64,000 nucleotides of DNA, taken from contig NZ_CP157007.1 of assembly GCF_039904985.1 (NCBI RefSeq), positions 62,001 to 126,000 on the forward strand, written 5' to 3'. The position numbers were made by a program, and so were the translations under genes. Origin of the DNA: Methylomonas sp. AM2-LC. GTDB lineage: Bacteria > Pseudomonadota > Gammaproteobacteria > Methylococcales > Methylomonadaceae. Numbering within the stretch: the first letter of the stretch is position 1; each line of letters opens with the position of its first letter. The notes under the pieces were generated by a model that saw only the letters and a list, made by a program, of their open reading frames with translations, made no database searches and was not told the origin of the DNA. Below are positions 62,063-64,000 of the stretch, one piece after another.

Positions 62063-64000
62063 ATTGGTTCTCCATGTAATCGTGAATATTCAACCCTTTC
62101 AACGCTAACCATTCATCCGGCCATTGCTCGCCATGTTTGGCTACCAAGTTTTTTATTGTCGCCACCGATTCCTTATCCGATGCTCCGACGAAAGCTAAGG
62201 CCATTGGCCCTAAAGCGAGATCGTAAAGGCGACGACCTGAAGCCGAGACGTAGTAATACTGGCGTTTTGGTATTGCAGTGGCTAGTATTTCGATTTGGCG
62301 AGTGTTAAGCCCCATGCGTCGATACAATGCCGATGTGTCTTCATCCCTGGCGTAAATGTTTGGTAAGAAAATCTTGGTTGCAGTTGACTCGACAATGACA
62401 TCCAGGATGCCTGAGTTAGCCGCATCAGAAAGGCTTTGGGTTGCCATGAGTACCAGGCAGTTAGCTTTACGCAAGACTTTTAGCCATTCTCGAATTTTCG
62501 CGCGAAAGGCAGGATGGCCGAGCATCAACCAGGCTTCATCGAGAATAATGGCGGCGGGTTGCCCATGCAGTGCTCTTTCAATACGCCGAAATAGGTATAA
62601 GAGAACCGGTAATGCATATTTATCGCCAAGGTTCATCAGTTCCTCTATCTCGAAAACGGTGAAATCAGAGAGTGATAGCCCGTCTTGTTCGGCGTCAAGC
62701 AAATGGCCCATCGATCCGTCCACCGTATATTGTTTGATTGCGTCTCGAATCGATTCATCCTGAATAGTCAATGAAAACTCTGAAAGCGTTCTACCGCCGC
62801 TGCTGTGCATATTCTGAATTGCATTGCCAATTTCATTGCGTTGCTGTGGTGTCGTATTGATTTTATTTAACGCCAGAATGGTATCGATCCAATCCATCGC
62901 CCACGCACGGTCGCTCTTGGTTTCCAGGAACTGTAACGGGCAAAATGCCAATGTTTCGTCATCGGCGGCAACGGTAAAATGTTTGCCGCTCTCCCCTTTT
63001 GTCTTGGCGTTTATTCCTGCTGCAAGCGGATACATAGACATGCCTTTGTCAAAGGCAAAAATCGACATCCCTTTATATCGGCGCAATTGTGCAGCGATAA
63101 GGCATAAATGCGTTGATTTACCGGCACCCGTTGGCCCGAACATAAAGCTATGGCCTATATCGCTAACATGTAAATTCAATCGGAATGGTGTAGCGCCTTG
63201 CGTCACGCAATGCATTAATGCCGGTGCATGTGGCGGGTAAAAGGGACAAGGTGTTTCAAGTTCGCCCGTCCATATGGTGCTCGTAGGCAGCAAATCTGCG
63301 AGATTCATAGTGTTTAATAACGGTCTGCGGACATTTTCAACGCCATGCCCCGGCAAACTACCTAGAAAAGCATCCATTGTGTTAACGGTTTCGACTCTTG
63401 CTGCAAAACCAAGCCGGTTGATTGCTTTTTCTACTTGACGTGCGGAAGCCTCCAATTTGTTTCTGTCTTCATCCATTAAAACGACAACACTGGTGTAATA
63501 TCCTTGGGCGATCATGCCGGAGTTGACTTCGGCAATGGCCGCTTGAGCGTCTGCTACCATCATTACGGCATCTTCATCGACTGGCCCAGTGTTGGTGTTG
63601 AACATCTGATCGAAAATACCGCGTATTTTCTGACGCCATTTTTTTCTGAATTCGTCTAAGTGTTTAATTGCTTCTTGTGAATCGAGAAAAATAAACCGGC
63701 TTGACCAGCGATAAGTAATGGGTAATTCGGCCAATGCCGTCAGAACGCCAGGTGTAGATTCAAGAGGGAAACCCTCAATCGCAACAACTTGTATAAATTT
63801 ATGGCCAAGTTTCGGCACAACACCCGACCAGAGTTCTTGACCGCCTAAGTATCCATCAAGATACATGGGGTTTGAAGGCAATTGCATAGGGTGATTTTCA
63901 CCTGTGATGCAAAATTGCAACCAGCTCAAGAAATCGTCATAGGTCGATATTGAGTCATTTTCGTTGGTTATTTTGTTACCCTTCAAACGTGTTAATGTCA
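62052..64000 (-). CDS. trbE: TrbE/VirB4 ATPase, right copy (cut by window edge)
   Basis: C-terminal ~650 codons of TrbE, same as 2707-4655, including Walker A (GPTGAGKST) and Walker B (ILDEAW). The frame is open to the window edge, so the real start lies beyond 64000. This copy could be native trbE or the resolvase chimera again. Confidence 0.9.
   Translation of the reverse strand, partial: TLTRLKGNKITNENDSISTYDDFLSWLQFCITGENHPMQLPSNPMYLDGYLGGQELWSGVVPKLGHKFIQVVAIEGFPLESTPGVLTALAELPITYRWSSRFIFLDSQEAIKHLDEFRKKWRQKIRGIFDQMFNTNTGPVDEDAVMMVADAQAAIAEVNSGMIAQGYYTSVVVLMDEDRNKLEASARQVEKAINRLGFAARVETVNTMDAFLGSLPGHGVENVRRPLLNTMNLADLLPTSTIWTGELETPCPFYPPHAPALMHCVTQGATPFRLNLHVSDIGHSFMFGPTGAGKSTHLCLIAAQLRRYKGMSIFAFDKGMSMYPLAAGINAKTKGESGKHFTVAADDETLAFCPLQFLETKSDRAWAMDWIDTILALNKINTTPQQRNEIGNAIQNMHSSGGRTLSEFSLTIQDESIRDAIKQYTVDGSMGHLLDAEQDGLSLSDFTVFEIEELMNLGDKYALPVLLYLFRRIERALHGQPAAIILDEAWLMLGHPAFRAKIREWLKVLRKANCLVLMATQSLSDAANSGILDVIVESTATKIFLPNIYARDEDTSALYRRMGLNTRQIEILATAIPKRQYYYVSASGRRLYDLALGPMALAFVGASDKESVATIKNLVAKHGEQWPDEWLALKGLNIHDYMENQYAI

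Larger units (their letters stand above)
59346..64000. repeat. Right copy of window-terminal duplication
   Basis: Matches 1-4655 base for base where compared. It marks one full period of 59,345 bp. Whether the sequence beyond 64000 continues into the same resolvase-trbE junction is outside the window. Confidence 0.9.

Overview
The window is plasmid DNA, most likely from a gammaproteobacterium. This is inferred from an RP4-type (P-type, trb) conjugation operon, an iteron/RepA replicon with KfrA- and ParA-like proteins, and Tn3-family transposons; nothing in it fixes the genus. No rRNA, tRNA or CRISPR array was seen.

Layout. (1) 1-5232, minus strand: trbI (cut by the window edge), trbH, trbG, trbF and trbE, with trbE fused in frame to a truncated transposon resolvase. 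(2) 5233-53302: a head-to-tail array of one 20,158-bp unit. Copy 1 is 5233-25390, copy 2 is 25391-45548, and a partial copy 3 is 45549-53302. Annotated genes have identical translations in every copy. (3) 53303-53796: an intergenic stretch with hairpins. (4) 53797-64000, minus strand: ompA-like, trbP/traX, trbN, trbM, trbL, trbK, trbJ, trbI, trbH, trbG, trbF and trbE (cut by the window edge). Bases 59346-64000 repeat bases 1-4655, so the window is slightly more than one lap of a 59,345-bp period, which suggests a circular or multimeric plasmid.

The 20,158-bp unit looks like a small plasmid in its own right. It has a DnaA box and seven iterons, a RepA-like initiator, a ParA with a small partner, KfrA, and four toxin-antitoxin or antitoxin-like loci (phd/vapC, hicA/hicB, a ParE/RelE pair, and a solo AbiEi-like gene). 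It also carries a glycosyltransferase-like gene. It is dominated by Tn3-family DNA. An outer transposon (24844-35383 where complete) carries a 322-aa resolvase, a res-like site, phd/vapC and a transposase gene split in two. An intact inner Tn3-family transposon (7420-12986 in copy 1, with tnpA, tnpR, res, a LysE-type exporter and a GNAT acetyltransferase) sits in the split, together with an orphan Rhs toxin/immunity tip and a MITE-like palindrome. A 998-bp element with perfect 38-bp Tn3-type ends carries only a toxin-antitoxin pair. An IS30-family element has replaced the last codons of kfrA.

The most notable structure is the junction of array and conjugation operon. On the right the array stops exactly at the terminal inverted repeat of the inner transposon. 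On the left it stops inside the large resolvase gene, about 2.4 unit lengths away, creating a resolvase-TrbE chimera of 997 aa. A fixed inverted-repeat end, a variable other end and more than one donor length between them is the pattern described for one-ended transposition of Tn3-family elements. The usual 5-bp target duplication is not seen and trbB-trbC-trbD are missing, so deletion or misassembly remains possible.
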